Positions 22,501-30,898 of a stretch of 30,948 nt of DNA are shown here, in pieces; position 1 is the stretch's first letter; each line of letters starts with the position of its first letter. Origin of the DNA: Silene noctiflora (lineage: Eukaryota; Streptophyta; Magnoliopsida; Caryophyllales; Caryophyllaceae); contig VHZZ01000293.1 in assembly GCA_009801015.1 (NCBI GenBank), positions 104,786-135,733 of the forward strand, written 5' to 3'. The notes under the pieces are model-generated. The model worked only from the letters and a program-made list of their open reading frames with translations, was not told the origin of the DNA and did not search any database. A program made the position numbers and the translations under genes.

Positions 22501-24835
22501 GACGAAGTTCCTCTCTGTAGACATATCTTTTTCAAGAATAGGGATAGCACTGTTGACCGCTTCATAGCATTTGGAGATAGAGGAACAGGTACCCTTTTCA
22601 TCTGAGTTGCTTCCTTTGACATGAGCATCCAACTCAAACACGTTCACACCTTTTAAACATGGAATTAAAGGCACCATGTGTGATTGTAGAGATGAACTAG
22701 TTACATTTACAGGCAATGACTCCCTTTCTGGCAATAAATTAATGGTCCTACCTGCAGAGCCACGCACAACTATAAGAACCATGTCTCCCTTCTGAGGATA
22801 AGTAAATAAGAACCATAAAATGTTCATGCCAAGTTTGCAATCCACAAACGATTGACACTAATGTCAAGAAAATGGGAATGCGGAAAAGCACAAAGTGATG
22901 GAACAAAACGGAATGTCCGAAGGACTTGTAAAAGGTAGCAACTATCAATGTGATGAAGATTGGTACGGAGTCTTTTAAGCCCACCATGGCCTCGCCAGAA
23001 CATAAGCATCGCATAGGGACCAGAAGAAGTTTGATGTTATTTGTAGACTTAGCGATCGAATTTGTTCGTGTTGAACATCTGAAGACCCACCTGTTAATGC
23101 TTGTCTATCGTCCACGGAGGTGTCACATACTTCCTTTACTATCAATTCCTTTCGATCATATGCTACCACGGCATGAGGAAAAAGTAAGTCTTCAGTTGAC
23201 TGGCTCAAAGTTGATGGTGGTTCAGAAGGTAATATGTACATCCTCAGTCCATTGAATTCCACTACTGCAACCTTTAAAGAAACAGAGAAGCACCACAACA
23301 TGTGTTACGATCATAAGATAACTCTGCATAACAACTTTGTCAGCTGCTCTAGTTCTAGTATGTGTAGCTCCAAAAAAACTTATAGAATAACATGAGTACA
23401 AAATGAGATTACTGTGATTTTACACCTACATCAGTATAAGCATCAAGGCATTTGAATTAAAAGAAACTAATTGCATTCAAAATAGAAGTATCAAACACTA
23501 CTCATAAGACACTGATTGCATTATAAGTATGTGGGCATCACCAGCAAGACATCCATGCATCAATACCCAGCAATAACAGAACTTAAACTGACACAATTTC
23601 TGACTAAAGACGGAAGAACCAAAGAGCATACAGTAGATGTTTACTTTATTGTAGTTGTAAAGATAAGGCAGAAATCTATTCCATTCAAGTTTCTCGCGTG
23701 GATCCTCAGGAACGGGATTTAGATTAAATGTTGGCAAATCATTAAGGCCATTTACTGATTTCCTCTTCACTATATCAACAGTCCAATAAGGAGACCTGCA
23801 CGTCAGAATGAAATATAATTACTAGATGCATAATACTAAGTACACCAAGTACAACATATGTCTGCATTTTTCCATAATAGTAATTATACCGAGTACAAAT
23901 TATGTCTGTATTTCTCCATAACAGTAAGTACACCGGTTACAAAATATGTCGCCATTTCTGAAAGGAATGAATTGAGGACAACAAAAACAGTAGCGGGAAC
24001 ACCAAATGAAGTCAAAAACAGCTGTTACCAAACGATGCATAGTTTCTTAACCTTGTAAAGATATATGAATAGGTATAAGTTTGTAATGAAGTATAGTCTA
24101 ACAACATGGGTATTAGGATATGAAATATATTAACTGATCCTCAAGAAAAGCTTAAGTTAATAAGCAGATGTATCAATTATCAATGACTGTGATGAGTTAG
24201 TTGAACAAAGGCACTCTTACACAAATTCATGAAGCACTCTTTCTCAAGTAAATGTTAGATTAGTCTTTTCCATTTGATACACACATGAGAATAGGAGACC
24301 TCGTTTTGTTTGAGTCCCGATCAATAGATTAATATCCTGGTCGAACAGAGGCACACGCCCACAAATTTCACGAAAGCACTCTTTCTCAAGTAATGTAAGA
24401 TTAATACACACATGAGAATAGGTGAGCTCGTGAAAATATATGTTAGAATAATTAAACAAAAACTGCAAGTTTGTGATGTTAGCCAGGATTCAACTTCGAA
24501 AGAAGCCCCAGACACTCATACTATGGTATACGGAAAGCCTGGTTGACCCTAGATGCTGAAAATGTGAAACAGAGTAAGAATAATATACGTACAATGGAAT
24601 TGGTGGAGCTGGTGGGTTTGGGCACTCTGTGCGACATATTACTTTGGAATCTTTCATCAGCTTGTAGTAGCATGGTGAACCATCTGCAAATGCCCCAAAT
24701 CAAGCATGACCATGGATAAGTTCAAATTTAACAATCAAGTCATCTTGCTTGTAATTCTAGTAAACACTTACGTCTCTCAGAACCAGACTTAGAACCAGAT
24801 TTAGAACCAGACTTGGAACGAGACTTGAAACCCAT
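13536..24835 (-). CDS. MORC-family GHKL ATPase with SPOC-like and CW zinc-finger domains, 15 coding exons, 769 aa
   Basis: Exons (minus): 24835-24772, 24683-24593, 23795-23645, 23271-23131, 22791-22394, 22252-22069, 20150-20049, 19104-18778, 18153-18070, 17994-17836, 17568-17485, 17254-17117, 15293-15178, 14469-14306, 13642-13536. All are GT-AG and 2310 nt closes in frame. The N-terminus is a KSGS repeat, followed by a SPOC-like segment (~54-149, ending VAVVEFNGLRMYILP). The GHKL ATPase follows FVRADPSYLKTLGQAHSGW: N-box ELVDNSRDAKAS (270-281; E270, N274), DDGEG (306-310), and GRFGVGFK (336-343). The S5-like fold carries EFSPFNEYLIGEK, GTQIYIWNLDKWGSD, HQGDILIRSRR, LYWHGRLIEAYKRVGGM and GRGVIGVIDV. 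A CW zinc finger spans 655-691 (C658, C661, C682, C691), split by an intron. The tail is short and basic (KRLRRGPPRG), with no long coiled coil. MORC proteins act in nuclear chromatin compaction and gene silencing; that role is inferred here. Confidence 0.94.
14022..14130. repeat. Partial Stowaway-like end in MORC intron 14
   Basis: The stretch ctcctccgtctcattgacat at ~14021 matches one Stowaway terminus and leads into an AT-rich tail with a short internal foldback (gacattttttatgtc). No matching opposite end is found, so this is at best a broken MITE. Confidence 0.35.
15659..16164. mobile_element. Mutator-type MITE (506 bp) with ~120-bp TIRs in MORC intron 12
   Basis: Both ends read GAGTTTTTTGT(G/C)AAAAACTACC inward and remain alignable for about 120 bp (about 85-90% identical by eye), including the blocks TAATATTTACCTCATTTTC and CAAACACTACCAAATTGAAA. 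A perfect 9-bp direct repeat TTTTTTCTA flanks it (15650-15658 and 16165-16173). Long TIRs plus a 9-bp duplication are diagnostic of the Mutator superfamily. The ~270-bp interior is AT-rich and encodes nothing. The intron (17116-15294) separates the ATPase/S5 part from the CW finger. Confidence 0.93.
16381..16515. repeat. Cluster of GTGTC/GACAC palindromic words
   Basis: Within 135 bases there are many GTGTCGG/GACACG words, including gacacgtgtcgg at ~16381 and cgtgtcggacacg near 16458 (a palindrome around one base), then agacacgcgacacgg. This resembles a repeat word family seen widely in plant genomes, but boundaries and class are not determinable. Confidence 0.4.
19430..19690 (-). mobile_element. 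TRIM-like mini LTR retrotransposon in MORC intron 7
   Basis: Two direct repeats, 19430-19470 (gtgatggttgaaatccaatc...) and 19650-19690 (gtgatggtcgaggtccaatc...), are ~87% identical. In minus sense the upstream repeat (19690-19618) ends in CAACA and is followed at once by TGATATCAGAGCCA (19617-19604), one base from the initiator-Met primer binding site TGGTATCAGAGCC. The downstream repeat is preceded by a purine tract (GAGTGAAGGGG, 19480-19470) and starts TGTATTAG. LTR-PBS-PPT-LTR in ~260 bp is the TRIM layout. The downstream LTR is truncated (41 of ~73 bp). It has the same orientation as the host gene. Confidence 0.8.
20731..20857. repeat. Three-arm foldback motif in MORC intron 6
   Basis: ctaggcaaggacgtggat (20810-20827) pairs with atccacgtcctaacctag (20840-20857) at 16 of 18 positions around a 12-base loop. 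A third near-copy of the right arm, atctacgtccttacctagg, is at 20731-20749. Purpose unknown; could be the core of a decayed element. The rest of the 1.9-kb intron shows no other clear structure. Confidence 0.55.
24203..24430. repeat. Interrupted direct repeat in MORC intron 2
   Basis: Copy 1 (24203-24303) and copy 2 (24343-24430) share gaacaaaggcactct / gaacagaggcacacg, gcactctttctcaagtaa and tacacacatgagaatagg. They are separated by a 39-base spacer. Copy 1 has an extra ~14 bases near 24265. No primer binding site or target duplication was seen, so it is listed as a repeat, not an element. Confidence 0.75.
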
Positions 24836-27070
24836 ATATGTCTTTTTGAAACCTGGCAAAATGAACAGAGAAAATTAGTGCAAAGATTCATTTACACTGC
24901 AGGCTGCAGCAATAACCCAAAGCGCTTTATACAGAACATGTTCTAGGGCTTTGGCAAACAGAAATACATTGAAGTGCCAATAGAGAGAAAAAATTCATAA
25001 AATACAAGTTAACATTTACAAAATAGTTGTGGAAGAAAAAAAGAAAGTGGCAAAATTAAATATTAAATATACTCTGTAATATTAAATACGGAAATCACTT
25101 AGGGTGTGTTTGGATTGAAGGATTGAAGGGAAAGGGAGGGGAGGGATTTGAAGGGATGAGAAATTCATAGTTTGGTTAGCAAAATGGAGGTGGAGGGAAT
25201 AGGGATTTGGAGGGGAGGGAATCATTTCCCTCCTCCAAGCCAAATTATTTTCTCTCCAACAAATGCAAGATTTGGAGGGAAAATCACCTCCTCCATTCTA
25301 CCTCCCCTCCCCTTCCCTCCCTTTCCCTCCTTCCCCCTTCCCTCCCTTTCCCTCCTTTTTTGCTATCTAAACACACTCTTAAGGAACCGGAAGAAAGCAG
25401 CATAGTGTAAAAGCTTAAATGCTTAAGTGATTTATTCAATGATGAAGAGTACAATATATATAGTTGGCTCTTGGCTACAAGTATGAACATAAACATATAA
25501 TACAAGTATGTTTTCCTATTTTGTACAATCTTGTTGCTGAGAATATGGGAGAAATTATGGAGGATTGATTGTGTAGAGAAAGAGAGTAATGCAATTGATC
25601 GATGATGATGATGATTATGTGGGTTTGATTGTTTCCATGATTGTAGCAGAAGTATTAGGGACTGTATTATTGTAATATTCTTAACACGTAGTAACATATT
25701 GCAGGAGAGTCAGAAAGTTTAACTGTACAAAGCTCAAATGGCCGAGAATAATCAAAAGCAGCAGCACTAAGGTTATTATCTAAGACTCGTTTTAAGCAGA
25801 ATTTTTGAAAAACATTCTGAATATAATCAAACACATAAGAAAAATACGACACCTTAAAAGCACTCCCTATAACTATAAGCCCCTTGCAAGAATCTTATTG
25901 CCAAAATCGTAGAGGGTTATAAATCTATTTCAAATAAATTATGTAGCGTCCACAGAAAACGTTGGGAGTATTTCTATAAATCACTCTCCATCCCGCAAAA
26001 TCCTTGTTATTTGATTTTTCGCACAACTTGGCTTAAGTACCAGAATGGTCTTCTTATCCTTTTTTTCCACAATTAAGTGCACCTCACATAAGTTACCTTT
26101 AAGATAGTAAGAAAGTAGATTTGCAAATTAACATAGATTATTCCTAACCTTCCTAATATGCAAACCCGATTAATGCACTGCTTAAGGTAAACCAGTAATA
26201 AGTGCACTGTAAGTGTTATTAACTAGCGAACAAGAAAAATTCTTGTGTCTGCCTAAGGCTTTATAATATTCCATTTGGTGGATTGCTTTGTGTAAATAGG
26301 ACAGTCCTCCCGGAGGACACAGGAATTTTTCAGCGAACAAACTCAAACAAAAGGCAATGCAGGTTCGCATGCTTCTTAACAACAACAAAACAAAAGCTTG
26401 GCGCTTTCTCACAGTTGAAGAGTCACTGCTTACAACTGACACTTATAGTATTCGTAGAGAGCAAAAATGCTTAGCAATCCAAAAAAAAACAATTTGTCTC
26501 ACAATGCAGGTTAAAAAGATCCGAACAGTGGCAGATGACGAACAACGATTTCACTATCAGCCTTAGAATCGCATTTAAAACTCGAAACTAACAAGTAACA
26601 AATCATGAAAAACTACACCAAAATTCGGTCGCATAATTCTTACATATCATCATATCAATCGTTCAATACCTAAATCAAGCATCAAACTTTCTATCTTTAG
26701 GCACGAATTTTCGAGGCGAAACGCGAACAATTATGCAAAATAATCAGCATAACAATTTCAAACTTGAATAAAATAGTCTAATCAACTCCATATCTAACAA
26801 TAACACAAAAAATTGCGAAATTTAAACGATTAAAAGCACAATTACAGCAAAAACAGCCGAAATTCAGTAAGAAAATAACCAAAAAAAAGGCGTAACGTAA
26901 ACCCTAGAAAAACAGAGAGAGAAAGAAGAGAGGCGTGAATTTTACCAGAGAAGAGAGAGAAAGCGTATAGTTTTAGAGAGAGAAAGAGGAGGGTGAGAGT
27001 GTTGCTGTGTTACATGCAAGGCAAGAAATGCACAGTATATGCAGAAGAGTAAGTATGGGTATGAATGTAT
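24836..27070 (-). other. MORC 5' UTR: non-coding exon, leader intron and start-proximal exon
   Basis: In minus sense a CT-rich leader-like exon (about 27070-26946) ends CTTCTCTG followed by GTAAAATT, a plausible donor at 26945. The matching acceptor (...TTTGCCAG) lies at 24854-24853. The second piece (24852-24836) runs into the ATG at 24835, the first in-frame AUG. The 2.1-kb leader intron holds a Tourist-like MITE (25102-25378) and otherwise unassigned AT-rich DNA. A large intron in the 5' UTR is common in plant regulatory genes and often raises expression; here that is inference. Confidence 0.6.
25102..25378. mobile_element. Tourist-like (PIF/Harbinger) MITE in the MORC leader intron
   Basis: The left terminus GGGTGTGTTTGGATTGAAGG and the reverse complement of the right terminus GAGTGTGTTTAGATAGCAAA are inverted repeats, flanked by TTA at 25099-25101 and 25379-25381, the PIF/Harbinger target duplication. 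The interior is strongly strand-asymmetric: G-rich (ggagggga words) in the left half and C-rich (ccctcccttt words) in the right half, so the whole 277 bp can fold back. Confidence 0.82.
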
Positions 27071-27097
27071 GATGGTTGGTTACTATAAACAGAAAAC

Positions 27098-27106
27098 TAT
27101 ATATGC
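27098..27106 (-). promoter_or_regulatory. Probable TATA element of the MORC gene
   Basis: CATATATAG in minus sense, about 30 bases upstream of the CT-rich leader exon that ends at 26946. Its spacing to leader-like sequence is right for a plant core promoter. Confidence 0.4.
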
Positions 27107-27469
27107 GGAATAAGGGAGTTAAGGAAGTTGAATAGACCGAAACGGGAAAAAAGAGAAAATGTGGGTCTGGCTGGTGGAGGCCTCATTGACGAGGGTCTTT
27201 CTTCTTTTTGTTTCTTTGTGCTTTTATATATTTGACCCCCATGTTACGGGTTATTTACGAGTCCGATTCTCTATCTAGGCTTGGTAAGCAAAACAATTGG
27301 GTCGGGTGCGTCATACGAACAAGTTTTTGGGGTTGCCAGATTATGTGGACTTGACTGATCGAGTTATTTCCGATCCCGATCATTTTCAATAGGGGTGGGT
27401 GCGGAGGAAGGGTAACCCGCATTCGCGAGCTAATTAATACACACCCACACCTGCCCTATTACCCTCGTG

Positions 27470-27860
27470 TAAGGGTGTGCAAAATCCAAGCCGGATTGGA
27501 ATCTACCGAACCGAAACTGAAATTAAAAATTCTGATCCGATCCCCGAACAAACATCTTTTAAAATTCTGGTTTCCGTTCCAGTCCGCTTTTGGACCGCAA
27601 AAAACGGAATTATTGTTATTTGATTATTTTTCTTAGATTATTATTTTTAAAAACATTGTAGGCCCACTTAATCATGTCCAACCGGTCCGTTGATTTTTGA
27701 ACCGTAATTTGAAAAAGTGAGTATGTAAAATAATTCCGGACTTGAGTCGAGATTTTTTCGATCCAGGCCCAGTCCGGAATTTTTGTAATCTGGTCCGGTC
27801 CCGGTCTAGGATTTTTGTTGATTCTGGTTCCTTATCGGTTTTGGAACGGTACACAACCCT
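27470..27860. mobile_element. hAT-like MITE nested in an older repeat
   Basis: The left end TAAGGGTGTGCAAAATCC and the reverse complement of the right end AGGGTTGTGTACCGTTCC form short imperfect inverted repeats. The flanks are CCCTCGTG (27462-27469) and CCCGCGTG (27861-27868), an 8-bp near-duplication (7 of 8) as expected for hAT insertions. The interior has the 'ccgaaccgaaactg / ggtccggtcccgg' style common in such elements. The outer flanks (27395-27461, 27869-27930; acccgcattcgcg, cccgcacctgcccgcaggta) look like two halves of a pre-existing element. Confidence 0.62.
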
Positions 27861-27930
27861 CCCGCGTGAATAGAACTTCTCAAGCCCGCACCTGCCCGCA
27901 GGTACCCTTTGACCCGCCAAATTACTTTAA

Positions 27931-28600
27931 TCTTAGAGACAATTTTTATAAAATGGTTTTTGAATCTGAAATTACTACTCTCATACAACTAATACAAATA
28001 CATCTTTGCAAAGGGGTCTGACATAAACGAGATAACTGATTGCTGATAAAAAAAACGAAAAGATGGAAAAGTAGATGGGGTTTTAGGGTTAACCCCTAAG
28101 GCTACGTTTAACACAGTACTAACTTTGGTATGAGGAATAGTAAAAGCACATGCTCAACCAAAAAGTAGAGATAAAGGCAATACAATTGTAGAAAAGTATG
28201 AGGATGAGACTCACTTTAAGACCCGTGAATAGTATTTTGTATCGGTAAAAGCGGGTCCTATTTATTGTTAATGAGATTTTTGATGGGTTGAGGGATAAAG
28301 TGAAAGAAATAAGTTTGAGTTGAGTCTTTAGTATAAAATAATAATATTTTACTGTTGTTAAGACTTATATTGAGTTTGTGGATAAATATAGTCTAAAGGT
28401 TGTTATTTTGGGGTTTTGATGGGGTGACTACGGTAAGTGATGTGATTTGCAGGTTCTCAACTAAATTTTTCTTTTGACTAGTTTAGATATTACTTATTTT
28501 GAAGTATTAACTTTTTTTACTTGTTATAGTTCTCCCTCTTATTCATTAACATCTTCCAAATTTCCTAAAGTGGAAAATTCACAAAAATCTTCCACTTTTC
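27931..28600. other. Intergenic, unassigned
   Basis: AT-rich DNA with no supported gene. gggttaaccc at 28088 is a short palindrome; the open frames here are short and lack protein character. Confidence 0.4.
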
Positions 28601-28609
28601 TTAGTCTAT

Positions 28610-28737
28610 GTTCTTTTGAACTTAATTTCAGTTCTTATAAGTTCAGTTTAGTTCAGTTCAGCTCTATTAAGTTCAGTTCAGCACTTCAGCTCCATTAAGT
28701 TCAGTTCAGATCAGTTCAGATTCATTTATTCCAACAG
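28610..28737 (+). repeat. TTCAG-rich element end
   Basis: Starts gttcttttgaacttaatttc and then carries many TTCAG words (agttcagtttagttcagttc, ctattaagttcagttcag, ctccattaagttcagttcag). The start is matched by gttcttttggattgaaattg at 30905, followed by (CTGAA)n. The two loci look like copies of one family with a pentanucleotide interior. Boundaries and class are undetermined. Confidence 0.55.
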
Positions 28738-28781
28738 TATTATTATTATTATTGTTGTTGTTGTTGTTGTTGTTGTTGTTT

Positions 28782-28822
<41 letters not shown>

Positions 28823-28868
28823 ATTGTCGTCGTCGTCGTCATTATCATCATCGTCATTATCATCATCA

Positions 28869-28944
<76 letters not shown>
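28738..28944. repeat. Compound trinucleotide microsatellite (207 bp)
   Basis: Successive blocks in plus sense: (TAT/ATT)~5, (GTT)~8, one TTT interruption, (GTT)~14, (GTC)~5, mixed ATC/ATT/GTC, then (ATT)~27. Essentially every triplet is related to its neighbour by one transition or transversion. Open frames through it encode only homopolymers in all six frames and are artefacts. Confidence 0.95.
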
Positions 28945-28945
<1 letters not shown>

Positions 28946-29001
28946 CATGGGGCATACTCAACCGACCCGGCCCGCATGTAACCCGTGGGTCGCACAAGTT
29001 C

Positions 29002-30336
29002 TGTAATACCCGCCTTTCTAGGACCCTTGACTAGCGTTGACCGACCGTAACACTTGCCGAGTCTCGTCTGGTCCTTAGTGGAGGTGTGTTAGTGGGCCAC
29101 TCGATCGAGCTGCTCGATCGAGCTGAGGTCACTCGATCGAGTAACCTTATTACTCGATCGAGTAAGTGGCACTCGATCGAGTGCATGAGTCACTCGATTG
29201 AGTATGTCGCGTCAGTGATAAAAGACTTATCGCGGAATTAGAAAGTTAAAAATCATTTCTTTCAGTTCTTCTTTTCCCCAAAACCTAGATGTCGCCTCAT
29301 CAGTTCTCTCTCGTTCTCTCCCTCTTGAGAACGAAGGGAGGTGTGTCGCCATGTGAGTCGGGAGCAAGAGTCGGGAGATGGTCCTATCGCCGGATGCGAA
29401 CATAGGTATGTAAGCAATTGTCTTTTTTCCTTAAGTTGTGTTGGTCTAGCTCTGTGAAGTAATAGGGTAGGATGTCTTTGTATGTCATAGGATGTCGTGG
29501 AGGGCTTGCTTAGCGGGGCCGTGTGCGGAATTGACGCAATTTGCTTGAGGTAGGTTTGCCCTACTCAGTTCTATATGATGTCGCTGCTATAAGGTGTAAT
29601 TGATTGTTGTTATTGGTACTGCAGTGTTGTTAACTTAGTTATGATGATGATTGTATGTTCGATACGGATTGTTGGGACGGTATGTTGGAGTTGGAGGTTG
29701 GAGTCTGATGCGAGATGCGTTCTCGGCTGAGTGGAGTCACTTACGGGAGTGGCTTCACGCCCTTGGTTCGCCCTCCGTGGAACCCGCCACGGGAGGGGAT
29801 GTGCACATTAATGGACATGGGTTGTCGCTCGATTGAGGAGCGGGGCTTAGGTGGGAACGGCTGCGGTCCCCCACTGGCAGAGCTACACACCTTGGGTGTG
29901 TAGTCAGTGATGTGATGATGACAGGGTGAGGCGTGGTGGAAAGGAGAATGGAGGACTGTTTTGATTGTTTGCATCTTGTTTATATCTCCTGTCCTTTTGT
30001 ATAGTACTGACCGGTGTGGTTTTCTCTTTGTTGTTTCTGTGCTGTGCCTGCCGTGATCCGTGTGTGGTGAGCAGTTCGGCATGTCAGGTGGTCTTTGGAA
30101 GTCTTGTTGGGTTCCGGAGGGACGAGTTACCACGAGTCACGACGGCAGAGTTGTAATCACCAAGTTTAGTTTATGAGTTGTATTTATTTATCTTTTTGTA
30201 AACACTTGTAACGAATACTTAATTGGTCTATTATCGACACTTGATTATTACTTACCTCGGGAAACTGAGATGAGTAACATCCTCATTTATGTAGGAATCG
30301 CCTAGCTAACGGTCCTATATAAACGGGGGTGTTACA
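29002..30336 (+). mobile_element. 5' LTR of a Ty3/gypsy-like retrotransposon (1335 bp)
   Basis: Starts TGTAATACCCGCC and ends GGGGGTGTTACA, with inverted termini TGTAATACCC / GGGTGTTACA bounded by TG...CA. Three bases later comes TGGTATCAGAGC (30340-30351), the primer binding site for initiator tRNA-Met, which fixes the 3' boundary. AGTTC (28997-29001) would be the 5-bp target duplication; the partner lies outside the window. The LTR contains six CTCGATCGAG palindromes (29100-29202). Length and tRNA fit a gypsy chromovirus such as Tekay, but no coding domain is in the window to prove the lineage. Confidence 0.88.
29100..29202. repeat. Six CTCGATCGAG palindromes inside the LTR
   Basis: Ten-base self-complementary units start at 29100, 29113, 29132, 29153, 29172 and 29193; the last is CTCGATTGAG. 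Copies 3-6 extend to ACTCGATCGAGT-like 12-mers. Centre-to-centre spacing is 13, 19, 21, 19, 21. The spacers differ in sequence, so this is a motif array and not a simple tandem repeat. Confidence 0.95.
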
Positions 30337-30339
30337 AAG

Positions 30340-30351
30340 TGGTATCAGAGC
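30340..30351 (+). other. Primer binding site (initiator tRNA-Met)
   Basis: TGGTATCAGAGC, complementary to the 3' end of plant initiator tRNA-Met, three bases after the LTR terminus. Reverse transcription of the element would start here. Confidence 0.9.
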
Positions 30352-30898
30352 GACGATTTTGGAACCTGTAACCAATGAGCCTAATGAATGTAGTGAGTCA
30401 AATAAAATGAACCTAGTGTATGTAAGTTGGAAGTCAGTTTTGGATGAGAAGGCGCCCTCATGCCAAAATCTTGGCCCCAATGCACTTACTCTAGTCACCT
30501 CGAAGGGGATATTGAGTTGGGAAATTGTGTGTGTGTCAAAGTGTGTATATGGTATATGCTGTGCGCTTGAATCTAATGTGGAAATGTGGGAAAAGAATGT
30601 ATGTGGTAATATACGGATGCGTATGGTTGGTAGAAATGTTTAGTTAGAATGTGAATTTGTTAGAAGTAATGGTTCTAGGACTCTGCGTCAAGCGAGGTCC
30701 CGGTTATACATCCAGTACCGTACTGACTTAGGCATCAGAGAGGGCCCACTTGGTAACTCTCAGAGGCGATGTGTGTTTCCTGTGTAGGTATACGTACCTC
30801 CTGAGACAGTCGAGCATCAACCTAGCATATATCCGAAAGGAGCGTTTTGACCTGACCCAGACTCAAGCAATGCCGACTTGATTGTTTTGACCCGAAGT
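30352..30898 (+). mobile_element. Untranslated leader of the LTR retrotransposon (start of internal region)
   Basis: Follows the primer binding site. No gag-like open frame is seen before the window ends; the frame at 30329-30643 has no zinc knuckle or gag motif. Long leaders are usual in this group. The stretch is interrupted near 30899 by what looks like another element. Confidence 0.6.

Noticed and set aside
26298..26316. Palindrome gtcctcccggaggac as a possible regulatory site
   Set aside because: Isolated 7-base arms in an intron; expected by chance in 31 kb and with no repeat elsewhere.
28706..29006. Open frames on both strands encoding long Asn, Leu, Ile or Thr runs
   Set aside because: They are translations of the trinucleotide microsatellite in different frames, not genes.
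29651..30156. Several 61-130 aa frames on both strands
   Set aside because: They lie within the retrotransposon LTR, overlap each other and show no protein-family motif.
30313..30324. cctatataaacg near the LTR end as the element's TATA box
   Set aside because: It is only ~15-20 bases from the LTR terminus, leaving no room for a usual R-U5; it could be chance, so it was not called.
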